From an uncultured Lachnospiraceae bacterium (GTDB lineage: Bacteria > Bacillota > Clostridia > Lachnospirales > Lachnospiraceae), in NCBI GenBank assembly GCA_902768735.1, contig CACXMK010000005.1, positions 1-64,000 of the forward strand: DNA of 64,000 bases, written 5' to 3'. Made by a program: the position numbers and the translations under genes. How positions within the stretch are numbered: position 1 is the stretch's first letter; each line of letters begins with the position of its first letter. Below, one piece after another: positions 33,428 to 42,584 of the stretch. The notes beneath the pieces were generated by a model, which did not search any database, was not told the origin of the DNA, and saw nothing but the letters and a program-made list of their open reading frames with translations.

Positions 33428-34975
33428 TCAGATCTCCAGGAGCTGTAACGCCTCCTGCTGCAGCGCCTCCCTGCGGTCCTTGAGGAGCAGGAGGCGGTTG
33501 TATCTGTAATACGCGTCGTTTCCGCACTCGTTGACGAATTTCAGGCTGTAGTAGCCCGCTGTGAGTTCCGAGAGGAAGAGGACGATCTCCTGTCCCTCGC
33601 CGAATGTGGCGGACAGGAAGCGGAAGCTGTTCGTCAGATGGCGATCCGCTTTTTCGATCTTCTCTTTTCTCTTCTTTTCGGACTCGTCGAAGCTGCTCTT
33701 AAGGAGCATAAAATCGTGCTTGGCTTTGCCGTTTCCTTCCAGTGTGAGGATCTTCTCCATCGCTCCGAGCCGCAGGCACACCTTTCTCTCGATCCGCTCT
33801 CCGGCCCTGTCAAGCATCCTGGCTCTTCTGCGCCTTTCGATCTCCTCCTCGCAGAACAGCCTCCGCCCGGTGATGATATAGCGCGCGCCGTTGGTACCGT
33901 CCACATCCACATCCGGGATCTCGCCCCTGAGCGCCGCACGGACATGAAGGAGTTCTTCGAGCACCCTCTCCTGCACGGCACGGTCCTGAGCATACTCCTG
34001 GAATTCCTGGTTCAGGCTGTCGATGAGAAGCCCCAGAATGCTCAGCTTTTCGTCGAAGGGTGCTTCGCGGAGCGCCGTGCTCTCCTCCGGGATCGTTCCC
34101 TCGAGGATCTCCGGGATCCGGTAGAGCGTGCGGTACTTGCTGTACAGCTCGTAATACGAAGCGAACGCCGCCGCGATCTCCGGGTCCTGCAGATACTGGA
34201 CACAAAGTCTCTCCGTGACTTCGATCCCCAGCTCCTCGTAAACTTTGAGGATCCTCGAGAGGTCCTCCCAGCCTCTGGCTGTCACGAACTGTCTGCCGTC
34301 GATCTGTGTTTTGACACTGTAGAAATCTTTCTTGCGGATCTCCAGATAGGACAGGATCGCCCCGTGGATCCCCGCCTGATAAGCGTATTCCTTAAAGGCC
34401 GGGAAGTCCTCCTCGATGTCGATCCTTTTTACGCGGTCCAGCGTCACGATGTCAAAATCCCGAACGGACTTGTTATACTGCGGCGGATTGCCGGCTGTGA
34501 CGATGAGGAAACCTTCCGGGACCTTGTGGTTGCCGAACATCTTGTACTGAAGGAACTGCAGCATGGTGGGCGCGAGCGTCTCCGAGACGCAGTTGATCTC
34601 GTCGAGGAACAGAATGCCCTCGCGGATGCCGGACGCCTCGATCTGGTCATAGACGGAAGCCACGATCTCGCTCATCGTGTACTCGGTGACCGCTTGCTCC
34701 TTTCCCCCGTATTCTTTCTGCGAAATATAGGGCAGGCCGATCGCGCTCTGCCTCGTGTGGTGCGTGATCGTATAGGAGATCAGGCTGATCCCGCACTCCC
34801 GCGCCACCTGCTCCATGATAGCGGTCTTCCCGATCCCGGGAGGTCCCATGAGAAGGATCGGCCTCTGCCTCTCCGGCGGGATCTCGTAAGCGCCCGTCTC
34901 GTCCTTCTTTAAATAGGCGCGCACCGTATTGATGACTTCCTGTTTTGCCTCTTTGATACTAACTCTGCTGTTCAA
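33428..34975 (-). CDS. MoxR-type AAA+ ATPase
   Basis: 515 residues. Walker A is GPPGIGKTA, Walker B ILFLDEIN, and sensor 1 is VTAGNPPQYN; the rest is helical with a charged C-terminal region. MoxR ATPases typically work with a VWA protein as a chaperone-like pair that assembles or activates target complexes (as RavA-ViaA). The start is probably the TTG at 34975, with GGAGGG five bases before it; the gene overlaps the VWA gene by 17 bp, so the two are coupled. Confidence 0.88.
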   Translation of the reverse strand: MNSRVSIKEAKQEVINTVRAYLKKDETGAYEIPPERQRPILLMGPPGIGKTAIMEQVARECGISLISYTITHHTRQSAIGLPYISQKEYGGKEQAVTEYTMSEIVASVYDQIEASGIREGILFLDEINCVSETLAPTMLQFLQYKMFGNHKVPEGFLIVTAGNPPQYNKSVRDFDIVTLDRVKRIDIEEDFPAFKEYAYQAGIHGAILSYLEIRKKDFYSVKTQIDGRQFVTARGWEDLSRILKVYEELGIEVTERLCVQYLQDPEIAAAFASYYELYSKYRTLYRIPEILEGTIPEESTALREAPFDEKLSILGLLIDSLNQEFQEYAQDRAVQERVLEELLHVRAALRGEIPDVDVDGTNGARYIITGRRLFCEEEIERRRRARMLDRAGERIERKVCLRLGAMEKILTLEGNGKAKHDFMLLKSSFDESEKKRKEKIEKADRHLTNSFRFLSATFGEGQEIVLFLSELTAGYYSLKFVNECGNDAYYRYNRLLLLKDRREALQQEALQLLEI

Positions 34976-36368
34976 TTTGTCCCTCCGGATCAATAAACAA
35001 TTTGATCGCCCAGTCCGGCACGCCGGTGTCGTCCAGTTCCTCGTCGCGCCAAAACACAAAAGCGGTGTCATAGTCCGTCGGCTTCTTCGGATACTCTCCG
35101 AACCCGTCGGTGAAATACATGAGGCCCCTCAGGTTTTCGAGTTCCCCCCTGGCCCTCAGATCTTCGATGTAGTTAAATACGGGCCGGAAGTCCGTGCCGA
35201 AACCGCCCTTCACTTCAAACCCTTCCGTGTACTGCTGCAGCTGCGCGACGTCAGTGATCACAATGTCGTTCTGGACCTTATCGTCACACTCGATCAGATG
35301 GATCTCTGTCTTCGCAAAAAAGCTCCCGATCCCTGCCAAAAGGTCCGCTGTCTCGTTGAGGAACTGCTGCACCAGCACCTTCTGGCAGGACGCCGATGTG
35401 TCGATCGCGATGACCAGGGAGTCCACCTTTTTGACCTCCCGGAACTCGTTTTCCTCGATCAGCGGCATGTTTCCGTAGAGTTCCATCCCGTAATAATAAA
35501 AACCGTAGTCAAATGAATCGAGGTCCACGCCCGCCTCTTCGCGCAAAATAGAGAAGCGCTGCAGGAATTCCCTGTAATCTGTCCTCTTTCTCATCTCGAA
35601 ACGCAGGATCCTCGTTAGGGAGCCGGTCTCCTCCGACTTCTCCTTCCCTATGATCTCGATATCCGCCTCGATCTTCTCCGCGTTCTTCTTCCACTCGTCC
35701 TCTTTGGGGCTTACGGGCTTAAGGTGCTTCGAGTCCTGTGTCTGCTCTTTCCCATCCTTTCCGTCTCTGTCCGGCGGTGCTTCGGGAGGCGTTCCCGGCG
35801 GCTTTTTCCGCGGGGGCTCCTCGTCTTCCATGCGGCGCCAGAAGCTGTGGTCGTCCACGGTAAACACTCTGCGGAGATCCACTTCGGCGCTGTAGTCGCG
35901 GGGGTTACTAAGGAACCAGGCGTAGATCTTCTCTGCCGTAAGGATCTTGACCTCGTTCTGAAGGCGCTCGTACCACCCCTCTTTAAAGGGGGAGTGCGGC
36001 CGGGCGATCACATCGTAGGACATGGAGTCCACCACGGACTCCACGGCGATGTCGCAGCAGATATCCCACAGATCCGGATCCTCCCTGTCGCGGGCGGAAA
36101 ACATGTGGCGGAAGAGGCAGTGCAGGAGCATGTGCAGGTACATCCGGTTCAGCCTCCTCGGGCGCTCAACGAAAGTCTGCAGCAGAAAGCCGGGGTTAAA
36201 GCGGATATAAACCGCGTCCGTACCCGCTGAGGCAGTCGCCAGGTCCATCTTGAAGCCGAGGCTGTTCAGTGCCGGAGCCATAAACCGCATGGACAGAAGG
36301 AGCTCCGTCCGTACCGCGTCCAGTATGCGAAATCCCATTTGCTCCAGCTTTTCCCTGGTCTGCGACAT
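34959..36368 (-). CDS. VWA-like (DUF2201-type) protein, partner of the MoxR ATPase
   Basis: 469 residues. The N-terminal part resembles the putative metallopeptidase region of DUF2201 proteins, but the motif is degenerate (LHMLLHCLFRH, without the Glu of HExxH), so catalysis is doubtful. A Pro/Lys/Glu-rich linker (~205-250) follows. The C-terminal VWA-like domain has the MIDAS-like AIDTSAS and a second block MYFTDGFGEYP. Its ATG shares one base with the stop of the upstream gene (TGATG), so translation is coupled. Confidence 0.85.
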   Translation of the reverse strand: MSQTREKLEQMGFRILDAVRTELLLSMRFMAPALNSLGFKMDLATASAGTDAVYIRFNPGFLLQTFVERPRRLNRMYLHMLLHCLFRHMFSARDREDPDLWDICCDIAVESVVDSMSYDVIARPHSPFKEGWYERLQNEVKILTAEKIYAWFLSNPRDYSAEVDLRRVFTVDDHSFWRRMEDEEPPRKKPPGTPPEAPPDRDGKDGKEQTQDSKHLKPVSPKEDEWKKNAEKIEADIEIIGKEKSEETGSLTRILRFEMRKRTDYREFLQRFSILREEAGVDLDSFDYGFYYYGMELYGNMPLIEENEFREVKKVDSLVIAIDTSASCQKVLVQQFLNETADLLAGIGSFFAKTEIHLIECDDKVQNDIVITDVAQLQQYTEGFEVKGGFGTDFRPVFNYIEDLRARGELENLRGLMYFTDGFGEYPKKPTDYDTAFVFWRDEELDDTGVPDWAIKLFIDPEGQIEQQS

Positions 36369-37258
36369 CACCAATCCTCCAGTTCCAGAGAGAGCGTCTG
36401 CGGCTTTCGCGCCGCCTGCCTGCCGCTCTCCATAAGGACCGCGCAGATCGCGGTCTCTTTTTTATTCGAAGCTGTCACGAGCGACTTCGAAATGGCGTCC
36501 GCGTCCGCAAGTCCCATTTCTGTGACGAGGCGCACGCGCTCGATCTGCCCTCTCACTATGAATCTGTCCATCGCTTCTTTTGCATGCGCTCTTAAAAACG
36601 AAGTATATCTTTCCCTCGCCGCGTCGTTCAGATCGTGGGGAAACATGAGACGGTCCGTTGCGATCACCGCCGCAAAGGAAGGGTCGTCGTGCTCCATGAA
36701 CGGGAAGAGCCTGTCATATTCCCTGTAGCGGATCTCCTTCTTTCTCACACATTGCCTGTACGCGTATCCGCCGCCCTCATAGGCGAACTGGATCGTCCTC
36801 GCCATCGTGTTTTCCGATGCGATCAGCGCGTAATCCGGAAACGAGAGGAGGATCTCTTCCGACGGCAGCCGCAGGCGGAAGCTGACGGCGTGATCGTTGC
36901 CCTCAAGCATCTCTTTCATCAGAGCGTAGGAATCTCCCCGCATGATCAGCTCGATCTCCTCGAGGGCTCCGCATTGCCGGACCGCGCCGTCCGAATAGTC
37001 CTCGACGCCGTCGTACAGGCGCATCTTCTTAAGGCTCCCGCAGTTGTGGAAGGCAAAACGGGACAGTTTTCTGACCGTCGGCGGCAGAGAGATCTCCTCC
37101 AGGTCCCTCCTCGCTGTGAAAGCGTTCCTTCCGATGCTCCTGACCGGCAGTCCTTCGATCTCATCCGGGACTGTCAGGATCCTGACTTTCCCCGCAAACC
37201 CCGTGATCTCTATGCAGTTCTCCACGCGGTACTGTGTCGCCGCAAATAAAAAAGGCAT
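36368..37258 (-). CDS. BspA-type leucine-rich-repeat (LRR_5) cytoplasmic protein
   Basis: 296 residues. The N-terminal half has LRR_5 units: LTVPDEIEGLPVRSIGRNAF, EISLPPTVRKLSRFAFHNC and KKMRLYDGV. The C-terminal half is helical and charged with no motif I know. There is no signal peptide or membrane segment, unlike surface BspA proteins. AGGAG lies 10 nt before the ATG. It is the first gene of the operon with the VWA and MoxR genes and may select their target. Confidence 0.75.
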   Translation of the reverse strand: MPFLFAATQYRVENCIEITGFAGKVRILTVPDEIEGLPVRSIGRNAFTARRDLEEISLPPTVRKLSRFAFHNCGSLKKMRLYDGVEDYSDGAVRQCGALEEIELIMRGDSYALMKEMLEGNDHAVSFRLRLPSEEILLSFPDYALIASENTMARTIQFAYEGGGYAYRQCVRKKEIRYREYDRLFPFMEHDDPSFAAVIATDRLMFPHDLNDAARERYTSFLRAHAKEAMDRFIVRGQIERVRLVTEMGLADADAISKSLVTASNKKETAICAVLMESGRQAARKPQTLSLELEDW

Positions 37259-37288
37259 CTCTATCCGCTCCTCTCCGTCTCAAGACAG

Positions 37289-37318
37289 ATTATAGCAAAT
37301 AAAGTGCCTTCACACCAA
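37289..37318 (-). promoter_or_regulatory. promoter of the LRR-VWA-MoxR operon
   Basis: Consensus TATAAT (37289-37294) with TG one base upstream (extended -10), and TTGGTG 18 bp away. Confidence 0.6.
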
Positions 37319-37375
37319 TACACGTTCGCAATGTTCGTCCCGCAGCGGGAACTGCCATCCGTTTTTACCTGCTTC

Positions 37376-38311
37376 TCAGATACCCGGGAGGATCCCGTCG
37401 AGGAGCCCTTCCGAGCTGCTCCCCTCCGCTTCCTTCAACACTTCTTCCGGGATCTCCATGCTGTCGATCGTGTTGTACTCCGTGAACACCGCCTGAAGCT
37501 CAAACTTTTCAGTGACGCCATTGTAGTCTTCCTCTTTGAGGAGCGTCTGCATCACAGTATTTCCGAGCGCGGCACAGTCGATCCTGATCTGCGCTGGGAG
37601 CTTCTCCTCCTTGTAGATCCAGAGTTCGACATAAGCAGCGGTACCGCTCAGGTCCAATCCCTCCGGCAGGGAAACCGCATTCCCGGAGGACGCTTCGGAA
37701 GCAGCCTCCAAAAGCTGCTGCAGTATCTCGCCGCCGATCTCGATGTCGAGTCTGTAGGCCTCCTTTTTGCAGATCATCTCAGTCTCTTCGGCGAGTTCCG
37801 CCTTGATCTCTCCGCTTATGATCTTCTGCAGCAGCGCAAGCCCTGTCTTCCCGTCGATCAGGGATGTGCCGCCCTCTCCGGCAGCTTCAGCTGTATCCGA
37901 TTCCGAGGCACTGTTCTCAGGCTCCTGCCTACTCCACGCGCCGTTACTGATCTTTACGTAACTGACGTACTCTCCGCCCTCCTGCCGCGCATAGCTCTCG
38001 ACGGGGACATCGATGGAAAAGCCGTAGAGCGATCCATCGACCTTCCCTTTCATATGGCTTACAACCGGCTCCCTGACCGCTTCGACGTCAAAATCCATCT
38101 TGATCCCGATCGGCGCGGTGAGCATACTGTACGAGACGGATCCCTCGTACTCCATCGATACATCTGCCTTTACCGAGCCCGCTTTCTCCAGGTTCTCCGC
38201 CATCTTCTTTATGAGGCTTCCCGCAGTAGGCGCAAACAGCCCGCATCCGGCAAAACACAGAACGAACAGCAGCGCTGCGATGAGCAGGGCGATCTTTCTT
38301 TTACTCTTCAT
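37376..38311 (-). CDS. Lipoprotein of unknown function
   Basis: 311 residues from the ATG at 38311. The signal peptide has a hydrophobic run ending in the lipobox LCFAGC. The body is beta-rich with patterns such as KADVSMEYEGSVSY and a Ser/Glu-rich insert near the middle, and resembles the LppX/LprG-type or DUF6612-type lipoproteins of Gram-positives only in general style. No function can be assigned. It is followed on minus by other single genes; 22 bp separate it from the YczE-type gene, so they may be co-transcribed. Confidence 0.7.
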   Translation of the reverse strand: MKSKRKIALLIAALLFVLCFAGCGLFAPTAGSLIKKMAENLEKAGSVKADVSMEYEGSVSYSMLTAPIGIKMDFDVEAVREPVVSHMKGKVDGSLYGFSIDVPVESYARQEGGEYVSYVKISNGAWSRQEPENSASESDTAEAAGEGGTSLIDGKTGLALLQKIISGEIKAELAEETEMICKKEAYRLDIEIGGEILQQLLEAASEASSGNAVSLPEGLDLSGTAAYVELWIYKEEKLPAQIRIDCAALGNTVMQTLLKEEDYNGVTEKFELQAVFTEYNTIDSMEIPEEVLKEAEGSSSEGLLDGILPGI

Positions 38312-38332
38312 AACTCTCTGCAAACCTCCTAT

Positions 38333-38959
38333 TTACCGGTCTGCAGGTCCTTCCTTTCCGTAACGCAGCGGCATGGACACGCGCTCATTGAAGAACTGGA
38401 TGACGGGCCCCATACAGAACGCCGTCAGGACGGTTCCGACACCCACTGTTGCCCGGAGCAGCCCTCCCACAAGAACACAGATGAAATCCGTTGTCACACG
38501 CACTGCTCTGAATGCCCATCCTTTTCTCTCTGAGATCGTGAGCGCGATCCAGTCATAGGCGGAGACGCCCATGTCCGCGACAAAATACAGAGAGGCGGCG
38601 AACGATGCAAGGACCAGGGCGAAGAGCATCAGTACGGCCCTGAGTACAATCCCGGGAGAAGGAAAGGCTTTTCCGAGCAGAACGTCTGTGTATTCCACCA
38701 CGTATCCCAGGAGGAACAGATTGATAATCGTTCCCAGCCCGATCATTCGCTTATGAAAGAAGAACATGAACAGGAGCAGGATCCCGTTCAGGATCACATA
38801 AAACGTGCCGTACGAGAGCGGGGTCAGTCCCCAGAGCCCGTGGGCGAATACCTGGAACGGGTCCATGCCGAACGCTGTGAATCCGAAAGTGCCTGCAGCA
38901 ACACCTGACAGGAACACACCTGCAATACACATGATAAGACGTTTTTTAAATTCGGTCAT
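38333..38959 (-). CDS. YczE/YitT-type membrane protein
   Basis: 208 residues, five predicted membrane segments. It matches the YczE/YyaS-type family in FGMDPFQVFAHGL near the N-terminus, GLGTIINLFLLGYVVEY in the middle and VADMGVSAYDWIA. The function is unknown in all relatives I know; transport has been suggested. The ribosome binding site is GGGGGA. It lies 43 bp after galE on the same strand. Confidence 0.78.
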   Translation of the reverse strand: MTEFKKRLIMCIAGVFLSGVAAGTFGFTAFGMDPFQVFAHGLWGLTPLSYGTFYVILNGILLLFMFFFHKRMIGLGTIINLFLLGYVVEYTDVLLGKAFPSPGIVLRAVLMLFALVLASFAASLYFVADMGVSAYDWIALTISERKGWAFRAVRVTTDFICVLVGGLLRATVGVGTVLTAFCMGPVIQFFNERVSMPLRYGKEGPADR

Positions 38960-39002
38960 TACAGATCCCCCTGTTCCTTTCCGGCTTTTTCTTCAGCCGG
39001 CT

Positions 39003-40019
39003 TTATTCGACGTAGCCCTCCGGATTGCTGCTCTGCCACTTCCAGCCGTCTCTGCACATATCTTCCAGCGTCTTCTCCGCTGTCCATCCGAGCACGTCTC
39101 TCGCCTTTGCGGGATCGCTGTAGCAAACCGCGATGTCGCCGGGCCTTCTGGGGTCGATCACATAAGGGAGATCCCTGCCGCAGGCTTTTGAGAACGCCTT
39201 GACGATGTCGAGTACGCTGTAGCCGTGACCTGTACCGAGGTTGAAGATATTGACGCCGTCAAGCTTCTCCATTCCTTCGATCGCCTTCACATGTCCCTTT
39301 GCAAGGTCCACGACGTGAATGTAGTCCCGGATCCCGGTTCCATCCGGCGTATCGTAGTCGTTGCCGAACACGTGGATCTTCTCGAGCTTGCCCGTAGCCA
39401 CCTGTGCCACATACGGAAGCAGGTTGTTCGGGATGCCCTTGGGATCCTCGCCGATGAGGCCGCTCTCGTGCGCGCCGATCGGGTTAAAGTAGCGAAGCAG
39501 CATGACTTTCCAGCGGTTGTCGGCTTTCCAGATATCCGTGAGGATCCTCTCCTGCATAGACTTGGTCTCGCCGTAAGGATTGGTCGTGATGCCCTTGGGG
39601 CACTCCTCGGTGATCGGCACGAATGCGGGATCACCGTAAACAGTCGCTGAGGAGGAGAAAACGATCTTAAAGCAGTCGTGTTCGCGCATGGACTTGCAGA
39701 GTGTCAGCGTGGAGCCGAGGTTGTTCTCATAATACTCGACCGGCTTTCTCGTAGACTCTCCGACCGCCTTGTATCCCGCGAAGTGGATGACCGCATCGAT
39801 CTTTTCTTTATCAAAGAGCGCATCCAGAGCCGCCTTGTCGCAGACATCCAGTTCATAGAAAACAGGCCTCTTGCCGGTGATCGCCTCGATCCTGTCGACG
39901 ACCATCGCCTTGGAATTATAGAGATTGTCTGCGATCACAACCTCATAGCCTGACTGCAACAGTTCCACAACGGTGTGGCTGCCGATAAAACCTGTCCCGC
40001 CGGTTACCAGTATTGCCAT
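39003..40019 (-). CDS. galE: UDP-glucose 4-epimerase
   Basis: Interconverts UDP-glucose and UDP-galactose. 338 residues. The NAD-binding motif is GGTGFIGS, the catalytic pair is SSSATVYG and the YxxxK of YGETKSMQE, and LRYFNPIGAHESG is the usual GalE block. AAGGAGG precedes the ATG. The Leloir partners galK/galT are not adjacent, so it may serve cell-surface glycan synthesis. Confidence 0.96.
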   Translation of the reverse strand: MAILVTGGTGFIGSHTVVELLQSGYEVVIADNLYNSKAMVVDRIEAITGKRPVFYELDVCDKAALDALFDKEKIDAVIHFAGYKAVGESTRKPVEYYENNLGSTLTLCKSMREHDCFKIVFSSSATVYGDPAFVPITEECPKGITTNPYGETKSMQERILTDIWKADNRWKVMLLRYFNPIGAHESGLIGEDPKGIPNNLLPYVAQVATGKLEKIHVFGNDYDTPDGTGIRDYIHVVDLAKGHVKAIEGMEKLDGVNIFNLGTGHGYSVLDIVKAFSKACGRDLPYVIDPRRPGDIAVCYSDPAKARDVLGWTAEKTLEDMCRDGWKWQSSNPEGYVE

Positions 40020-40086
40020 AGTATTTCCTCCTTCATTAATAAGAATAAAATGAGATCATACACTAAAAAATATATAGTTTACCACT

Positions 40087-40092
40087 ATTATA
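40087..40092 (-). promoter_or_regulatory. -10 element of the galE promoter
   Basis: TATAAT about 70 bp before the galE start. No good -35 was found. Confidence 0.35.
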
Positions 40093-40139
40093 ATGACGCA
40101 TTGCGCCTGTAGAAACAATGTATTTTTGAATCCATTTTA

Positions 40140-41276
40140 TCACTTCAGGACGCACTCCATAAGCACCGGATTGTGGTCCGTAAAGGCAAAACCCAGATCC
40201 TGCGCGCTGCATGACTTCACCTCGATGTTCGGGGAGACAATAAAGCCGTCGACCACATAGTACTGGAAAGTGTCATGGTCCGCGCCTTCATACGGCTTGT
40301 TCAGGCCGCGGCAGGAAGGGACCGCGCTGTCCATCAGGCACTGCCACCCCTCTCCGAATTCCGCCGTGTCGATGCGCCCAGGTGCCCAGGTATCCTCCTG
40401 CTGGGGATAGGCGGTGAGGTCCGTACTCGTGAAAGACTGGTTGAAGTCGCCTCCGGCGATGACATAGTTGCCCTTCTCTGCCTCCTCTTCGAGGATCTCG
40501 CGCAGCATCCGCGTCTGCTCCGCCTTTCCCTCACCGCTGTCGTATGCCTCTAAATGAAGGTTGATCAGGACCAGTTCCTTTCCATTGTTTTGTAAAGGGA
40601 CCCTCTCTACGAGGAGACAGCGCTTGAAGTTTGCAAGACGCAGCGGCCACCCGAACGGGTTGGGGAGCCGGATCCTCTCAGCCGATTCCGCCCTAGCGGA
40701 CGAGAATGTCAAAAGACCGCTGCGCACTTTTCCGATCGGCGGGATCGGGAAGGGGATGAAGCGCACATCGAGGTTATACGCGAACGCGCTCGTATACTCG
40801 ATGCCGAAGTGCTGCAGGAGCACGTTGTTGAGGGTGATCACTTCCTCAACACCTCGCGATCTCATGGATTCCCGGTCCACCTCCTGAAAGAAGACCACGT
40901 CCGGTTCCAGATCGGCGACCGCCTGCGCGATCCCCGAAATATTGCTGCGCACTCTCTTTTCATCCGCTGTATAGACGCTCTTTCCGCCTTCCATAAAGAA
41001 GTCCGCATTATCGCCGAGTGCGCCGTAGCCGCAGTTCCATGTCAGGATCCGCAGAGCATCTCCCTCCCCGACCATTTCTCTTCCGCCGGGTTCGACCGAT
41101 ACGATCTCCCTTTCCTCCGGTCTGTACTCGGTCAGCGTCAAAAACTCCAGCATGCCGGCAGCCACGATCGCCATAAGAAGAAACAGTGAGAGTACGAAGC
41201 GAAGGATCCGCCAGAGCGGCCCTTTTCTCTTTGGTTTGTTGTGTGCCGATAAGCCTTCCGGCAAGTCGCTGTTCAT
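40140..41276 (-). CDS. Membrane-anchored endonuclease/exonuclease/phosphatase-family protein
   Basis: 378 residues. One membrane segment (~25-47) is followed by an extracellular EEP domain: LRILTWNCGYG, VVFFQEVD, LINLHLEA, IAGGDFNQS and the terminal TDHNPVLM. The metal-binding and His/Asp catalytic positions are therefore present. Relatives act on phosphodiesters in lipids, nucleotides or nucleic acids; the outward orientation is inferred from the N-terminal anchor. AAGGAG lies 5 nt before the ATG at 41276. Confidence 0.88.
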   Translation of the reverse strand: MNSDLPEGLSAHNKPKRKGPLWRILRFVLSLFLLMAIVAAGMLEFLTLTEYRPEEREIVSVEPGGREMVGEGDALRILTWNCGYGALGDNADFFMEGGKSVYTADEKRVRSNISGIAQAVADLEPDVVFFQEVDRESMRSRGVEEVITLNNVLLQHFGIEYTSAFAYNLDVRFIPFPIPPIGKVRSGLLTFSSARAESAERIRLPNPFGWPLRLANFKRCLLVERVPLQNNGKELVLINLHLEAYDSGEGKAEQTRMLREILEEEAEKGNYVIAGGDFNQSFTSTDLTAYPQQEDTWAPGRIDTAEFGEGWQCLMDSAVPSCRGLNKPYEGADHDTFQYYVVDGFIVSPNIEVKSCSAQDLGFAFTDHNPVLMECVLK

Positions 41277-41388
41277 AAGCACTCCTTCTGAATACTGTAC
41301 GTTTATTACTACAATAAGCTTATTACAGCCATAATCTTATAGCTATGTGTATTCAATATAAAATAGGTTTTTTGTTATATCAAACTTC

Positions 41389-42441
41389 CTACTGGCTGAA
41401 CATTGTCAGAAGATCCCGCATGGTCAGCATGATGGTCGCAGCCCATCCCGCCGCGAAGATCAGCAGGTAGAGCTTATTGCTCATGATCGCTGCGAATTCC
41501 CTCAGAAGCGCGCTGGGCCAGTAATAGGGCGCCACATGGGAGCCGATCCCGGTGCAGTCAAGCCCGATCTCCCTGCAGAGATGCAGCGCGCGGTAGACAT
41601 GATAATTGCTCGTCACAAGAGCAGTGTATCCCGGTCCGCCGTTCTCTTCGATGATCTCTTTGGAATAGATGAGGTTCTCCCTCGTCGTCTTTGAGCGGTC
41701 CTCCTTTATGATCTTCTCCCGCGGGATCCCGTGCGCAAGAAGGTACTGCTCCATTGCCTCCGCCTCGGAGATGTTCTCATCGCTGCCGCGCCCGCCGGAA
41801 GGGATGAGGATGGGAGGCGTCGGATCCTTGCGGTAGACTTCGATCGCCTTGTCGATGCGGTCCGCGAGGAGCTTCGAGATCCTTTCCCCCTGCAGCAGTC
41901 CCGCTCCGTGAATGATGACAAAGTCAAAATCCCTCTTGCGCGGGATGATCTGAAGCAGGATCGTGTACACCATAAAGGCCGCGAAGATGGTCGAGCCGTA
42001 TGTCACGGACAGGCTGATGAAAAGGAGCACTTTCATCCCCACGCCTATAAACAGCGCCGTATCCTCCGCCCAGAAGTACGGGAAGATAAAAAACAGAAAG
42101 ACGCAGATCTCTCCCCCGGCGACAATGATCCCGAAAAGCAGGGAGAGAAGGTTTGCGAGGTGCCGCCCTTCCCTGTGCATCATGATAAATCCGTTTGCGA
42201 TAAGGACCACAGGCACACACAGCAGCACGATCAGTCCTAAGATGGAGAGGGCTTTCGCCGTGCTCTCCGCGTAGGCCCCTGTCATCACGCAGAACAGCGG
42301 CGCGGTCGACACCGCTGCCATAAGAAGATAGATGCAGTTTCTGAATCTGCTCCTGTCCTCCAGGACGGAAATCGCCAGGACTCCCCAGAAAACCATGCAG
42401 GGGACCGCGTATTCGATCAGTCTGCTCCAATAACCGCTCAT
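41389..42441 (-). CDS. YdcF-family (DUF218) membrane protein
   Basis: 350 residues. Five or so membrane segments (~8-165) precede a DUF218 domain: FVIIHGAGLLQGERISKLLADR, GRGSDENISEAEAM, KTTRENL and VTSNYHVYRA. Proteins of this family are linked to envelope metabolism and to periplasmic modification of wall precursors, with no defined reaction. A final hydrophobic segment ends the protein. AAAGGAG is 11 nt before the ATG. Confidence 0.87.
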   Translation of the reverse strand: MSGYWSRLIEYAVPCMVFWGVLAISVLEDRSRFRNCIYLLMAAVSTAPLFCVMTGAYAESTAKALSILGLIVLLCVPVVLIANGFIMMHREGRHLANLLSLLFGIIVAGGEICVFLFFIFPYFWAEDTALFIGVGMKVLLFISLSVTYGSTIFAAFMVYTILLQIIPRKRDFDFVIIHGAGLLQGERISKLLADRIDKAIEVYRKDPTPPILIPSGGRGSDENISEAEAMEQYLLAHGIPREKIIKEDRSKTTRENLIYSKEIIEENGGPGYTALVTSNYHVYRALHLCREIGLDCTGIGSHVAPYYWPSALLREFAAIMSNKLYLLIFAAGWAATIMLTMRDLLTMFSQ

Positions 42442-42502
42442 ATTTGCCGAAACTCCTTTTTTTGCGGCGCACCGCCGCCTACTGTGATCCTCTCGCTTTC
42501 AC

Positions 42503-42550
42503 GCGCCTGCGCCCTTTGTTCTGATCGCACCTGCGCCCTTTGTTCTGGTC
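42503..42550. repeat. Two 24-bp tandem repeats
   Basis: Units GCGCCTGCGCCCTTTGTTCTGATC and its near copy (3 differences) lie head to tail. More diverged copies continue to about 42600 over the stop codon of the RyR-domain gene. Confidence 0.7.
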
Positions 42551-42584
42551 GCGCCTGTGCTTCAGCGCCTGCGCGCCCTGTGTT

